Source: an uncultured Collinsella sp. (GTDB taxonomy: Bacteria > Actinomycetota > Coriobacteriia > Coriobacteriales > Coriobacteriaceae). From it: a stretch of 18,382 nt of DNA. Under the pieces are notes generated by a model, which ran no database searches, had not been told where the DNA came from, and saw nothing but the letters and a program-made list of their open reading frames with translations. A program made the position numbers and the translations under genes. Shown piece after piece: positions 1-6,627 of the stretch (positions are counted from its first letter, which is position 1; every line of letters starts with the position of its first letter). The stretch is taken from the NCBI GenBank assembly GCA_902470345.1, contig CABRGB010000035.1:1-18382 (forward strand). Direction: 5' to 3'.

Positions 1-1583
1 ACGCTGCCGGTCAGCGCGACCACAAAGTGGGCACCGGCGGAAACCTTGAGCTCGCGAACGGTGATGCGGAAGCCCTCGGGAGCGCCCAGCGCCTTGGCGT
101 TGTCGCTAAAGCTGTACTGCGTCTTGGCCACGCACACCGGCAGGTTGCCAAAGCCGTTCTCACGCAGCTCGGCGAGCTGGCGCTTGGCAGCCGGCGTAAA
201 GTCGATACCGTCGGCGCGGTAGACCTTGGTGGCAACAGCCTCCAGAGCGTCGGCCACATCGGCACCATCCTCGTAGGCAAACTTGAGCTCGCTCGGCTGC
301 TCGATCAGGCGCATGACCTCATCGGCCAGGTCGAGCGCGCCCTCGCCGCCCTTAGCCCAAACCTCGGACAGCTTAACGTTGACACCGAGCTTCTGGCACT
401 CGGACTCGATGAGCTCGAGCTCGGCCTCGGTGTCCGTCGGGAAGCGGTTGATGGCGACCACGCAGGGCAGACCGTAGACATTCTGAATGTTGTCGACGTG
501 GCGCAGCAGGTTGGGCATGCCGACCTTGAGGGCCTCGAGGTTCTCCTCGTTGAGGTCGGCCTTGGCAACACCGCCGTTGTACTTAAGCGCACGGGCGGTG
601 GCGACAATCACGACGGCGCTGGGGCGAACGCCCGTCATGCGGCACTTGATGTCGAGGAACTTCTCGGCACCCAGGTCGGCACCAAAGCCGGCCTCGGTAA
701 TGGCGACATCGCCAAAACGCATAGCCATACGCGTGGCCATGATGGAGTTGCAGCCGTGGGCGATATTGGCGAAGGGACCGCCGTGGACAAACGCGGGCGT
801 ACCCTCGAGCGTCTGCACCAGATTGGGCTTGAGCGCATCCTTGAGCAGTGCGGCCATAGCTCCCTGGGCCTTAAGGTCGCGTGCGCGGACGGGCTCGCCG
901 GCATAGCTGTAGCCGACAACGATCTCGCCTAAGCGCTCCTTAAGATCGTTAATGCTCGTGGCCAGGCACAGAATCGCCATGACCTCGGAGGCAACGGTGA
1001 TATCGAAGCCGTCCTCGCGCGGCACGCCCTGGGCCTTGCCGCCAATACCGTCGATGACATGGCGCAGCTGACGGTCGTTCATATCGACAACGCGCTTCCA
1101 GGTGATGCGCTTAACATCGATACCGAGCTGGTTGCCCTGCTGAATATGGTTGTCGAGCATGGCCGCCAGCAGGTTGTTGGCGGCACCGATAGCATGGAAG
1201 TCGCCGGTAAAGTGCAGGTTGATGTCCTCCATGGGGATGACCTGGGCCCAACCGCCACCGGCGGCACCGCCCTTGACACCAAACACGGGACCGAGCGAAG
1301 GCTCACGCAGGGCCACGGCGCTCTTGATGCCGCGACGGCGCAGGCCATCGGCCAGACCGATGGTCGTGGTGGTCTTACCCTCGCCCGCGGGCGTGGGGTT
1401 GATGGCGGTCACGAGGACGAGCTTGGCCTGGTGATCAGTTGGCTCATTGAGCAGAGAGTAGTCGACCTTAGCCTTGTCGAAGCCGTACGGAATCAGGTGC
1501 TTTACGTCGACACCGGCGTTCTTGGCCACCTCGGTAATGGGCAGCGGTGTGACGGAACGTGCGATTTCGATGTCAGTAGGCAT
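1..1583 (-). CDS. fhs: Formate--tetrahydrofolate ligase (partial, C-terminus beyond window)
   Basis: This enzyme joins formate to tetrahydrofolate using ATP, giving 10-formyl-THF for purine synthesis, initiator Met-tRNA formylation and one-carbon flow in the cytoplasm. The frame runs open to the window edge; about 527 residues are visible against roughly 555-560 usual for the family, so only the last 30 or so are missing. Diagnostic motifs are the P-loop region TAINPTPAGEGKTTTTIGL near residue 60-80, the block EPSLGPVFGVKGGAAGGG, then PMEDINLHFTGDFHAI, all hallmarks of Fhs. A Trp follows the GGG, where I recall Tyr as common. The ATG at 1581-1583 is preceded by GAAAGGA at about 6-7 bases. It lies 131 bp after ruvB, probably with its own promoter. 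The family is typical of anaerobes, including non-acetogens. The identification is secure; whether the organism runs a full Wood-Ljungdahl branch cannot be seen. Confidence 0.97.
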   Translation of the reverse strand, partial: MPTDIEIARSVTPLPITEVAKNAGVDVKHLIPYGFDKAKVDYSLLNEPTDHQAKLVLVTAINPTPAGEGKTTTTIGLADGLRRRGIKSAVALREPSLGPVFGVKGGAAGGGWAQVIPMEDINLHFTGDFHAIGAANNLLAAMLDNHIQQGNQLGIDVKRITWKRVVDMNDRQLRHVIDGIGGKAQGVPREDGFDITVASEVMAILCLATSINDLKERLGEIVVGYSYAGEPVRARDLKAQGAMAALLKDALKPNLVQTLEGTPAFVHGGPFANIAHGCNSIMATRMAMRFGDVAITEAGFGADLGAEKFLDIKCRMTGVRPSAVVIVATARALKYNGGVAKADLNEENLEALKVGMPNLLRHVDNIQNVYGLPCVVAINRFPTDTEAELELIESECQKLGVNVKLSEVWAKGGEGALDLADEVMRLIEQPSELKFAYEDGADVADALEAVATKVYRADGIDFTPAAKRQLAELRENGFGNLPVCVAKTQYSFSDNAKALGAPEGFRITVRELKVSAGAHFVVALTGS

Positions 1584-1623
1584 GGACGGTCCTTTCGTTA
1601 CCGGATGAGAAAAAGACCAATTC

Positions 1624-1650
1624 AGCATAGCACGGGCGCGCAATAGTAAA
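1624..1650 (-). promoter_or_regulatory. Possible promoter of fhs
   Basis: In the gap between ruvB and fhs the minus strand reads TGCTATGCT, an extended -10 element (TGn followed by TATGCT, 4 of 6 to consensus), with a weak -35-like CTTTAC or TTTACT 15-16 bases upstream. A start here would give a leader of about 35 nt before the fhs ATG. A second weak candidate further upstream is TTGTAG, 17 bases, GATAAA. Both are by-eye matches only. Confidence 0.3.
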
Positions 1651-1714
1651 GCACCCGCAACCGACAAACGGCGATATGTTTATCCAATGCTCAGCGATAG
1701 CCTACAAACCCGTC

Positions 1715-2782
1715 CTAAACGGCCGGCTCAATTCCTAAGTGCTCAAAGGTGCGAAGCGTTGCCTGGCGGCCCTGGGGCGTGCGAATCATCAAGCCGCACT
1801 GCAGCAGATAAGGCTCATAGACATCCTCGAGCGTTCCCGGGTCCTCGCCCACCGCGCTGGCAAGCGTCGTCAGGCCCACGGCACGGCCGGAGAACGTCTT
1901 GGCAAGCGTCTCCAAGATACGAATATCCATCCAGTCCAGGCCGAGCTCGTCAATCTCAAAGAACTCGAGTGCCTGACGGCAGATATCGAGCTCGATGGGG
2001 CCGTCGCCGCGCACCTGCGCATAGTCGCGCACACGTTTGAGCAGACGGTTGGCGAGGCGCGGCGTACCGCGCGAGCGCGAGCCGATCTCGAGCGCGCTGG
2101 GATGGTCGATCGTCACGCCCAGGATGGTTGCCGAGCGCGTCACGATCTGGGCGAGTTCCTCGACGGTGTAGTAATCCAAGCGATACGAGATGCCAAAGCG
2201 ATCGCGCAGCGGGCCCGTGAGCATGCCCGAACGGGTCGTGGCCGCCACCAGCGTAAACTTGGGGATATCCAGGCGAATCGAACGCGCAGCCGGGCCCTTG
2301 CCGATCACGATATCGAGGGCAAAGTCCTCCATGGCGGGATACAGGACTTCTTCGACCGAACGGTTCAGACGGTGAATCTCGTCGATAAACAGCACGTCGC
2401 CCGGCTGCAGATTAGTCAGGATGGCCGCCAGGTCACCGGTGCGCGCGATGGCCGGACCGCTCGTCGTCTTGATTTGAGCGCCCAGCTCGTTGGCGATAAC
2501 GGTGGCCAGCGTGGTCTTGCCCAAACCCGGAGGGCCCGAGAAGATCACGTGGTCGAGCGTCTCGCCACGGCTCTGCGCTGCTTTGATGAGCACGCGAAGG
2601 CTCTGCTTGATGTGCTCCTGGCCGCAGTAATCGTCCAAGCGCTGGGGGCGCAAAGTGCGGTCGACATCGAGGTCCTCGGCCGTCAGCTCCGAGCCCACCA
2701 TGCGCTCGCCGTGCGCCATGGATGCCGCCGGCGAGTTGCCGGGCGTCGCCCACAGGTCCTGAGAGTCATCGGCTTCCCACAT
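1715..2782 (-). CDS. ruvB: Holliday junction branch migration ATPase RuvB
   Basis: RuvB is the hexameric AAA+ motor that, loaded by RuvA, pumps DNA through Holliday junctions during recombinational repair. Visible landmarks are the Walker A GPPGLGKT (about residues 83-90), Walker B FIDEIHRL (about 132-139), sensor-1 segment LVAATTRSG, the arginine-finger segment GPLRDRFG and the C-terminal winged-helix region. About 40 residues precede the conserved RTLRPQRLDDYCGQ block, longer than the 10-20 of many homologues. I chose the ATG at 2780-2782 because it forms a TGATG overlap with the ruvA stop, exactly as at the ruvC/ruvA junction; a GTG one codon earlier (2783-2785) is also possible. It is the last gene of the ruvCAB unit. 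I see no convincing terminator after it. Confidence 0.97.
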   Translation of the reverse strand: MWEADDSQDLWATPGNSPAASMAHGERMVGSELTAEDLDVDRTLRPQRLDDYCGQEHIKQSLRVLIKAAQSRGETLDHVIFSGPPGLGKTTLATVIANELGAQIKTTSGPAIARTGDLAAILTNLQPGDVLFIDEIHRLNRSVEEVLYPAMEDFALDIVIGKGPAARSIRLDIPKFTLVAATTRSGMLTGPLRDRFGISYRLDYYTVEELAQIVTRSATILGVTIDHPSALEIGSRSRGTPRLANRLLKRVRDYAQVRGDGPIELDICRQALEFFEIDELGLDWMDIRILETLAKTFSGRAVGLTTLASAVGEDPGTLEDVYEPYLLQCGLMIRTPQGRQATLRTFEHLGIEPAV

Positions 2783-3402
2783 CACGCATCCATTCCGAGT
2801 CGCTTAAGCGCCGCGCCGAGCAGATCCTCGACACGCATATTCTGCCCATCATACCCGCTCAGGGCAACATCGGTCTCCTGCGGGCTAAAGCCCATGGAAA
2901 GGAGCGCCGCACGAGCGTCATCGATCGCCGAAGGGGCAGCAGCGGGCGCGGGCATCGCAACCTGGCCGGGAATCACGTCGACCGGCACAAAGCCCTTGTC
3001 CTTGGCAAAGGTGCTCTTGAGCTCCAAGATGAGGCGCTGGGCGGTCTTTTTGCCCACACCGGGAACCTTGGCCATGCCCTTGTCATCCTCGGCCATCACC
3101 AGGGAATACAGCTGACCCACGGTATAGGTGGAGAGCACGGCGAGCGCCAGGCGCGGGCCAACGCCCGACACGGACACGAGCCGATCGAACATCGTGCGCT
3201 CGTCCTTGGAGGCAAAGCCAAAGAGCGTCATGGCGTCCTCGCGCACCTGCATACGGGTATAAAGGCGCACCTCGCCGCCGGGCGCAGGCAGCGTGGCGGC
3301 AGTGCTGCCCGAGATGCCGAGCTCAAAGCCCACGCCCGATACATCGACGACGGCCGAGCTCATCGTGGCCTCGACAAGCGTTCCATGGAGCTGGGAGATC
3401 AT
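2782..3402 (-). CDS. ruvA: Holliday junction DNA-binding protein RuvA
   Basis: RuvA is the tetrameric protein that binds the four-way junction, holds it in a square-planar form and positions two RuvB rings. The 206-residue length fits the family (about 200). The N-terminal OB-fold domain (about 1-62) starts MISQLHGTL. Two helix-hairpin-helix motifs follow, VSGVGPRLAL (about 78-87) and VPGVGKKTAQRL (about 113-124). After an Ala/Pro-rich flexible linker (about 145-160) comes the C-terminal three-helix domain that contacts RuvB (about 160-206, with the ALLSMGFSPQE block). Its ATG shares one base with the ruvC TGA, and its own TGA shares one base with the ruvB ATG, indicating translational coupling. 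Confidence 0.97.
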   Translation of the reverse strand: MISQLHGTLVEATMSSAVVDVSGVGFELGISGSTAATLPAPGGEVRLYTRMQVREDAMTLFGFASKDERTMFDRLVSVSGVGPRLALAVLSTYTVGQLYSLVMAEDDKGMAKVPGVGKKTAQRLILELKSTFAKDKGFVPVDVIPGQVAMPAPAAAPSAIDDARAALLSMGFSPQETDVALSGYDGQNMRVEDLLGAALKRLGMDA

Positions 3403-3923
3403 CAGTATCCGGTTCCTCTCTGTTGATAGAACTCGCCACCGGTAAGCGCCCGGGTGCGGCTAAGGTTAACGTGGCAGATGGCGCAGGCCAGGGCATCGGC
3501 GGCATGGTCGGGATGCGGGTCGTGATCGAGCTGCGTGAGTGTACGAACCATATACGCGACCTGCCGTTTGTCCGCGGCACCGGTACCCACCACAGCCTGC
3601 TTAATCTGCATAGGCGTGTACTCGCCAATCTCGAGCGCACATTCCGAAAGCGCCACGAGTGCAGCACCGCGGGCATGCGCCGTAGGGATGGCCGAGCGAA
3701 CGTTGGCGCCAAAGTAGATGCTCTCGATAGCGGCGGTGTCGGGGCGGTAGCGCTCCACGACACCCTTGAGGTCGCGGGCGATATGCGACAGGCGCACCGC
3801 GAGCGGACTGCCCGCGCTGGTCTCGATACAACCGTAGGCGCGGCAGCGAACCTCGCCGCGCCGCTCCTCGATAATCCCCCAACCCGTATGGGCCAAACCG
3901 GGGTCGATACCCAAGATAACCAA
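3402..3923 (-). CDS. ruvC: Holliday junction resolvase RuvC
   Basis: RuvC is the dimeric, metal-dependent endonuclease that nicks two strands of a Holliday junction to finish recombination. With the start chosen here it has 173 residues. The catalytic set is D7 (GIDPG), E67 (AIESIYFG), H140 and D143 (HAADALA); the His in third place resembles the Thermus-type active site rather than the E. coli Asp. I chose the TTG at 3921-3923 because it has a strong Shine-Dalgarno sequence GGGGAGG five bases upstream and puts the first catalytic Asp at residue 7. An in-frame ATG nine codons earlier (3948-3950) has no recognisable ribosome site and would add an atypical tail, MCLWRGEAG. It is first in ruvC-ruvA-ruvB, behind an SOS-type promoter. 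Confidence 0.95.
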   Translation of the reverse strand: MVILGIDPGLAHTGWGIIEERRGEVRCRAYGCIETSAGSPLAVRLSHIARDLKGVVERYRPDTAAIESIYFGANVRSAIPTAHARGAALVALSECALEIGEYTPMQIKQAVVGTGAADKRQVAYMVRTLTQLDHDPHPDHAADALACAICHVNLSRTRALTGGEFYQQRGTGY

Positions 3924-3928
3924 GCCAG

Positions 3929-3935
3929 CCTCCCC
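3929..3935 (-). promoter_or_regulatory. Ribosome binding site deciding the ruvC TTG start
   Basis: The minus strand reads GGGGAGG here, five bases before a TTG codon. It lies inside the longer ATG-started frame, so it argues that the real initiation codon is the TTG at 3921-3923. Confidence 0.7.
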
Positions 3936-3978
3936 TCGCCACAAGCACATCGCAAGGCAAGGCCCCGCGCACTATTCA

Positions 3979-3992
3979 CGAACGTCTGTTCT
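3979..3992. promoter_or_regulatory. LexA/SOS box of the ruvCAB operon
   Basis: The plus strand reads CGAACGTCTGTTCT; the minus strand contains GAAC-AGAC-GTTC. The two half-sites GAAC and GTTC with a four-base spacer match the Gram-positive and actinobacterial LexA operator (CGAACRNRYGTTYC form), including the R-N-R-Y spacer. The box begins one base past the presumed -10 element and covers the expected start of transcription, the right place for repression by LexA and release after RecA activation. Motif and placement are seen in the sequence; LexA binding is inferred. Confidence 0.8.
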
Positions 3993-4001
3993 AGAATAAC
4001 A
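3993..4001 (-). promoter_or_regulatory. Extended -10 promoter of ruvCAB
   Basis: The minus strand reads TGTTATTCT, an extended -10 (TGn plus TATTCT, 5 of 6 to TATAAT). No good -35 is found 16-18 bases upstream, which fits an extended -10 promoter. The predicted start near 3986 lies within the SOS box and gives a leader of about 60 nt to the ruvC TTG. Confidence 0.6.
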
Positions 4002-4033
4002 CAACAGGGCCGAGGTGCTTAGTTGAAGTATCG

Positions 4034-4056
4034 GGGTTGGGAGCGAATCCCATCCC
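4034..4056 (-). terminator. Terminator-like hairpin after the NAD-synthetase-like gene
   Basis: Five bases after the TAA stop of the upstream gene, the minus strand can fold GGG-a-TGGGA, loop TTCGC, TCCCA-a-CCC: eight base pairs with one internal mismatch. There is no T tract, so it may act with Rho, stabilise the 3' end, or be a weak terminator. It separates that gene from the ruvCAB promoter. Confidence 0.45.
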
Positions 4057-4060
4057 ATAG

Positions 4061-6046
4061 TTAGTTTTGGCTAAAGAATGGGAACTGTCGGGGATCCATC
4101 GGCGGTTGCGGCATCGGCGTGCCCTGGGGCCCACCCTGCGGACCACCCTGGCCGCCCATCATCTTATCGATGGCGTCCTGGACCTCGCCCTCAAACTTCT
4201 TCATGCCCTCGTGCAGGCGGCGCTGGCCGTCCTCGGAGCGCAGCTCCTCCATCTGCTCGGGCGAAATACCCAACAGGTCACCCAGTATGCCCATCATCTC
4301 ACCACGCATGCGCTCGCTTGTATCCTCGTCAGCAAAGCGGTTCACCTCGGCGCGCGCCAGCGCATCGACCGTCATGCGTTCCTTGCCGCTCAGTCCCAGG
4401 TCGGACCACGCGAGCATGTACGGCCAGGCGCGCTCGACAAACGAACGGGCCGAGACGATCGGTGCCGTCGGCAGCATGCGGTGGGCGGCCTCGCCCTGAC
4501 GCACGAGCATCAGCAGCAGCGAACAAGCCTCGGGCTTGCCGGCGGCCATTGGGATGTCGTCGAAGGGTCGGTTGCGGTCCACGTGCGCCTCGAGTGTGCC
4601 ATCGACCTCGCCCGGCTCAAGTCCGCCGAGCAGCTGCGCCGCACGATCGAGCATGTCGACCGGGCCGTCGAGCGTCGAGAGCGCCCGCGCCAGCACGCGC
4701 TCCATGCAATCCTCCACCGCGTTGAGCGTCACGAGCTCCTGCGGCACCACGGCGGACGTGCGGTTACGCACACGCGCCACAAACTCGAGCGTCGACAGGT
4801 ATACGTCACCAAAGGGCGCATAATCGCCCTGGTAGCCGCCGCAAAGCGCGGGCGCCGCCAGCGCGTACTCAGTTTTGGACAGCGGACTCAGCGCCATCGC
4901 ACCCAGCTCGAGCGCCGTATCCTCCAGCATGAGGCCCAGCGTGCGAGAGCGCAGGCGCTCGGCGTCGCCCGCCGACACATCGCGGTCGAGCACACGCGCG
5001 GCATCCGGCGCATCGCGCTCAACCGTGCGAATATGCAGGCGCTCGGCAATGGCGCGAACGGCGGCACAGCGAGCAGCCTCGGCCTCCTCCTGCGCCGGCG
5101 TAAAGATGCGGTTGCGTCCCAACACCAGGCCGACCACATTGCGCGGACCTAGGGCGTCGACGGCAAGCGCCGCCAGCAGGGACGACGGCAGGTCGCCCTC
5201 GAGCGCCACCACGGCGCGCGACGTACCGCGGGCGCGGGCGTTATCGCGAACGGCGAGCACCAGCGCCTGCCACAGCCATTCCTCGGAGCGAAACTCGGGC
5301 AGCTCGTGGTCCTCCAAGGCATCGAGCATCACACCGCGCTGGATCTCCTGAACCAGCAGGCTCTCCTCAAAACACGGCGCTTGGGCCACCGCGCGGCCGC
5401 AGTCGTCGAGTACAAACGAGCCGCCGGTATACACCGACTCGTCGTACGCACCGACCGGCGCCATGCAGGCAAACCACACGCTGCGCTTAGATGCGATCTT
5501 GCGATAGGCTCCGCTGCGCACGGCGGCGATCGCGGCGGTCTCGCGGTCGGTCATATCAAACGCGTTGAACTGGAAATAGACAATGAGGTCGACGCCGGTC
5601 GGCAGCATCTCGAGCTCGCGGTCCAAGTCGAAGATCACCGCGATGCGCACGCCGTCCACGTCAAACACCGGCGGTGCCCAACGGGCATCGCCGTTCCCAC
5701 CGCGCTGCAGGGCAATGCTCGAACGGGCCGGCACCACGCGACCGTCCTTGAGCATCATATAATCGAGTAGGGGCTGGCCCTCAAACGAAACCGCCGCGGG
5801 CACGATGCAAATCATATCGAGTTCTTGGATACGCTCGGCGACGCCGGTCAAGCCGGCAAGCATGTCGTGCTCAAAGTCCGCAGCGCCCACCAGGCCGCCG
5901 GGCAGGGCCCCCATAAAGAGCGGAGCCGGCACGCACAGCACGCGCGCACCGCGCTCGTGGGCCAGACGCGCCTGGTCCTCGATGCGACCGCAGATACCCT
6001 CAATATCACCTAGGCGCATATCGATCTGTGCAAGTGCGAGCTTCAT
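4061..6046 (-). CDS. NAD+ synthetase-like two-domain protein, catalytic residues lost (probable pseudoenzyme)
   Basis: The 661 residues follow the architecture of glutamine-dependent NAD+ synthetase: nitrilase-fold glutaminase domain (about 1-265), then an N-type ATP pyrophosphatase domain (about 270-560). The fold is recognisable from MKLALAQIDMRLGDIEGI, DGVRIAVIFDLD, SLLAALAVDALG, GGYQGDYAPFGDVY and VSARSF. Key residues are replaced. The glutaminase Glu (normally PEL) is Ala41 in PAPLFMG. No Lys stands at the usual RKxxLP site (about 107-111). The nucleophile of the ICED motif aligns with Asp140 in IFDLD. The ATP loop SGGxDSS is EGDLPSS (283-289), and TTGNKSE is SPLSKTE (387-393). After about residue 560 comes an extra helical region and a Gly/Pro/Gln-rich tail (631-661). 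Start ATG has GAAAGGG seven bases upstream. It probably does not make NAD; a regulatory, scaffold or altered enzymatic role is possible. The true function is unknown. Confidence 0.85.
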   Translation of the reverse strand: MKLALAQIDMRLGDIEGICGRIEDQARLAHERGARVLCVPAPLFMGALPGGLVGAADFEHDMLAGLTGVAERIQELDMICIVPAAVSFEGQPLLDYMMLKDGRVVPARSSIALQRGGNGDARWAPPVFDVDGVRIAVIFDLDRELEMLPTGVDLIVYFQFNAFDMTDRETAAIAAVRSGAYRKIASKRSVWFACMAPVGAYDESVYTGGSFVLDDCGRAVAQAPCFEESLLVQEIQRGVMLDALEDHELPEFRSEEWLWQALVLAVRDNARARGTSRAVVALEGDLPSSLLAALAVDALGPRNVVGLVLGRNRIFTPAQEEAEAARCAAVRAIAERLHIRTVERDAPDAARVLDRDVSAGDAERLRSRTLGLMLEDTALELGAMALSPLSKTEYALAAPALCGGYQGDYAPFGDVYLSTLEFVARVRNRTSAVVPQELVTLNAVEDCMERVLARALSTLDGPVDMLDRAAQLLGGLEPGEVDGTLEAHVDRNRPFDDIPMAAGKPEACSLLLMLVRQGEAAHRMLPTAPIVSARSFVERAWPYMLAWSDLGLSGKERMTVDALARAEVNRFADEDTSERMRGEMMGILGDLLGISPEQMEELRSEDGQRRLHEGMKKFEGEVQDAIDKMMGGQGGPQGGPQGTPMPQPPMDPRQFPFFSQN

Positions 6047-6084
6047 GGCTCAGCCCTTTCCGTCGTAAACCATCGTTGTCGTAG

Positions 6085-6117
6085 TAAAAGCGCCGGCCGC
6101 ATGACGCAGTCGGCGCT
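6085..6117 (-). terminator. Rho-independent terminator after the superoxide reductase gene
   Basis: The minus strand forms AGCGCCG, a, CTGC, loop GTCAT, GCGG, c, CGGCGCT, followed by TTT and ACT. That is a 7-bp GC-rich outer stem and a 4-bp inner stem (one G-U pair), ending in four Ts counting the stem's last base. The orientation fits termination of transcripts coming from the superoxide reductase gene. Only about 30 bp separate it from the ribosome site of the next gene. Confidence 0.65.
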
Positions 6118-6163
6118 CGCATGTGCATATGCTAGCTATGATACCCCGAGCGGGGGCGCGCTC

Positions 6164-6526
6164 CTAGAACGTCGCGGACCACAGCCCGTGCAGGTTGCAA
6201 TAGGCATAGACGGTACCGGTCTTGGAACCGCCGGCAAAAAACGTCGCGGGCTTCATGCCGGGCTCAAGGTAATGGACCTCCAGACGACCCTCGGCCTCAA
6301 GGGCGATCCACTCGATGTAGTGCTCGGGCACCATAGGATGCTCGACCGAGCCCACGCGCGCACGGATCACGTGACCGTCGCGCTCGCTCTCAACGACCGG
6401 CACGTGCTTTTCGTGCGCCGCGTCCTCGGTGTTCGCGGTCAGCTCCGTGCAGCCGGCAGGGGTTGCAACGTCGTTGCCAAGGGCAGCAATGAGCTTGCCG
6501 TCGGGGTCCTTAAAGAATTTCGCCAT
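6164..6526 (-). CDS. Superoxide reductase (desulfoferrodoxin family, centre I absent)
   Basis: This 120-residue protein should reduce superoxide to hydrogen peroxide without releasing oxygen, as in many anaerobes, with electrons usually from rubredoxin. The catalytic iron centre II is complete: H41 in EKHVPV, H63 and H69 in VEHPMVPEHYIEW, and C110 and H113 in YCNLHGLW; the conserved E39-K40 pair is present. The N-terminal part (1-37) keeps the outline of the desulforedoxin-like domain (KFF...GN...CTELTANTEDAA) but lacks its CxxC and CC ligands; only C26 remains. It is therefore a one-iron enzyme resembling the Treponema class. The start is the ATG at 6524-6526, with AAAGGAGA about seven bases upstream; the frame extends further upstream but only through non-homologous sequence. 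It sits between the SNF2 gene and the NAD-synthetase-like gene. Confidence 0.93.
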   Translation of the reverse strand: MAKFFKDPDGKLIAALGNDVATPAGCTELTANTEDAAHEKHVPVVESERDGHVIRARVGSVEHPMVPEHYIEWIALEAEGRLEVHYLEPGMKPATFFAGGSKTGTVYAYCNLHGLWSATF

Positions 6527-6559
6527 GATGTTCTCCTTTGCTGATGTGCCGATGTTCTC

Positions 6560-6593
6560 GATGGTTCTTATGCCCAAAGGCAGGCGAACCATC
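6560..6593 (-). promoter_or_regulatory. Inverted repeat / leader hairpin before the superoxide reductase gene
   Basis: The arms GATGGTTC and GAACCATC are perfect 8-bp complements. Inside them lies a second perfect stem, TGCC, loop TTTG, GGCA. The element starts 33 bases before the ATG in the 101-bp gap after the SNF2 gene, with no T tract behind it, so a terminator role is unlikely. It could be an operator or a structured 5' leader. Downstream of it GAGAACATC occurs twice (6551-6559 and 6527-6535), the second copy overlapping the ribosome site. Confidence 0.5.
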
Positions 6594-6627
6594 CACGGCA
6601 TGGCAAATGAACACATAACGAGCGAGG

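Noticed and set aside
27..932. A 301-codon plus-strand frame (and others at 4067-5152 and 1059-1646) opposite fhs and the NAD-synthetase-like gene
   Set aside because: Compositional shadows with no ribosome site or motif support.
1690..1717. Small stem CCGT/ACGG around the ruvB stop as a terminator
   Set aside because: Four base pairs followed by a broken T stretch; indistinguishable from chance.
1739..3115. A 458-codon plus-strand frame opposite ruvB and ruvA
   Set aside because: It spans two clearly real genes on the other strand and shows no recognisable domain.
4061..6046. Plain annotation as functional glutamine-dependent NAD+ synthetase
   Set aside because: The fold matches, but residues needed for both half-reactions are replaced, so the functional name would mislead.
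6144..6155. Short hairpin CCCC-N4-GGGG just after the superoxide reductase stop
   Set aside because: Only four base pairs and no T tract; the stronger terminator at 6085-6117 explains the end of the transcript better.
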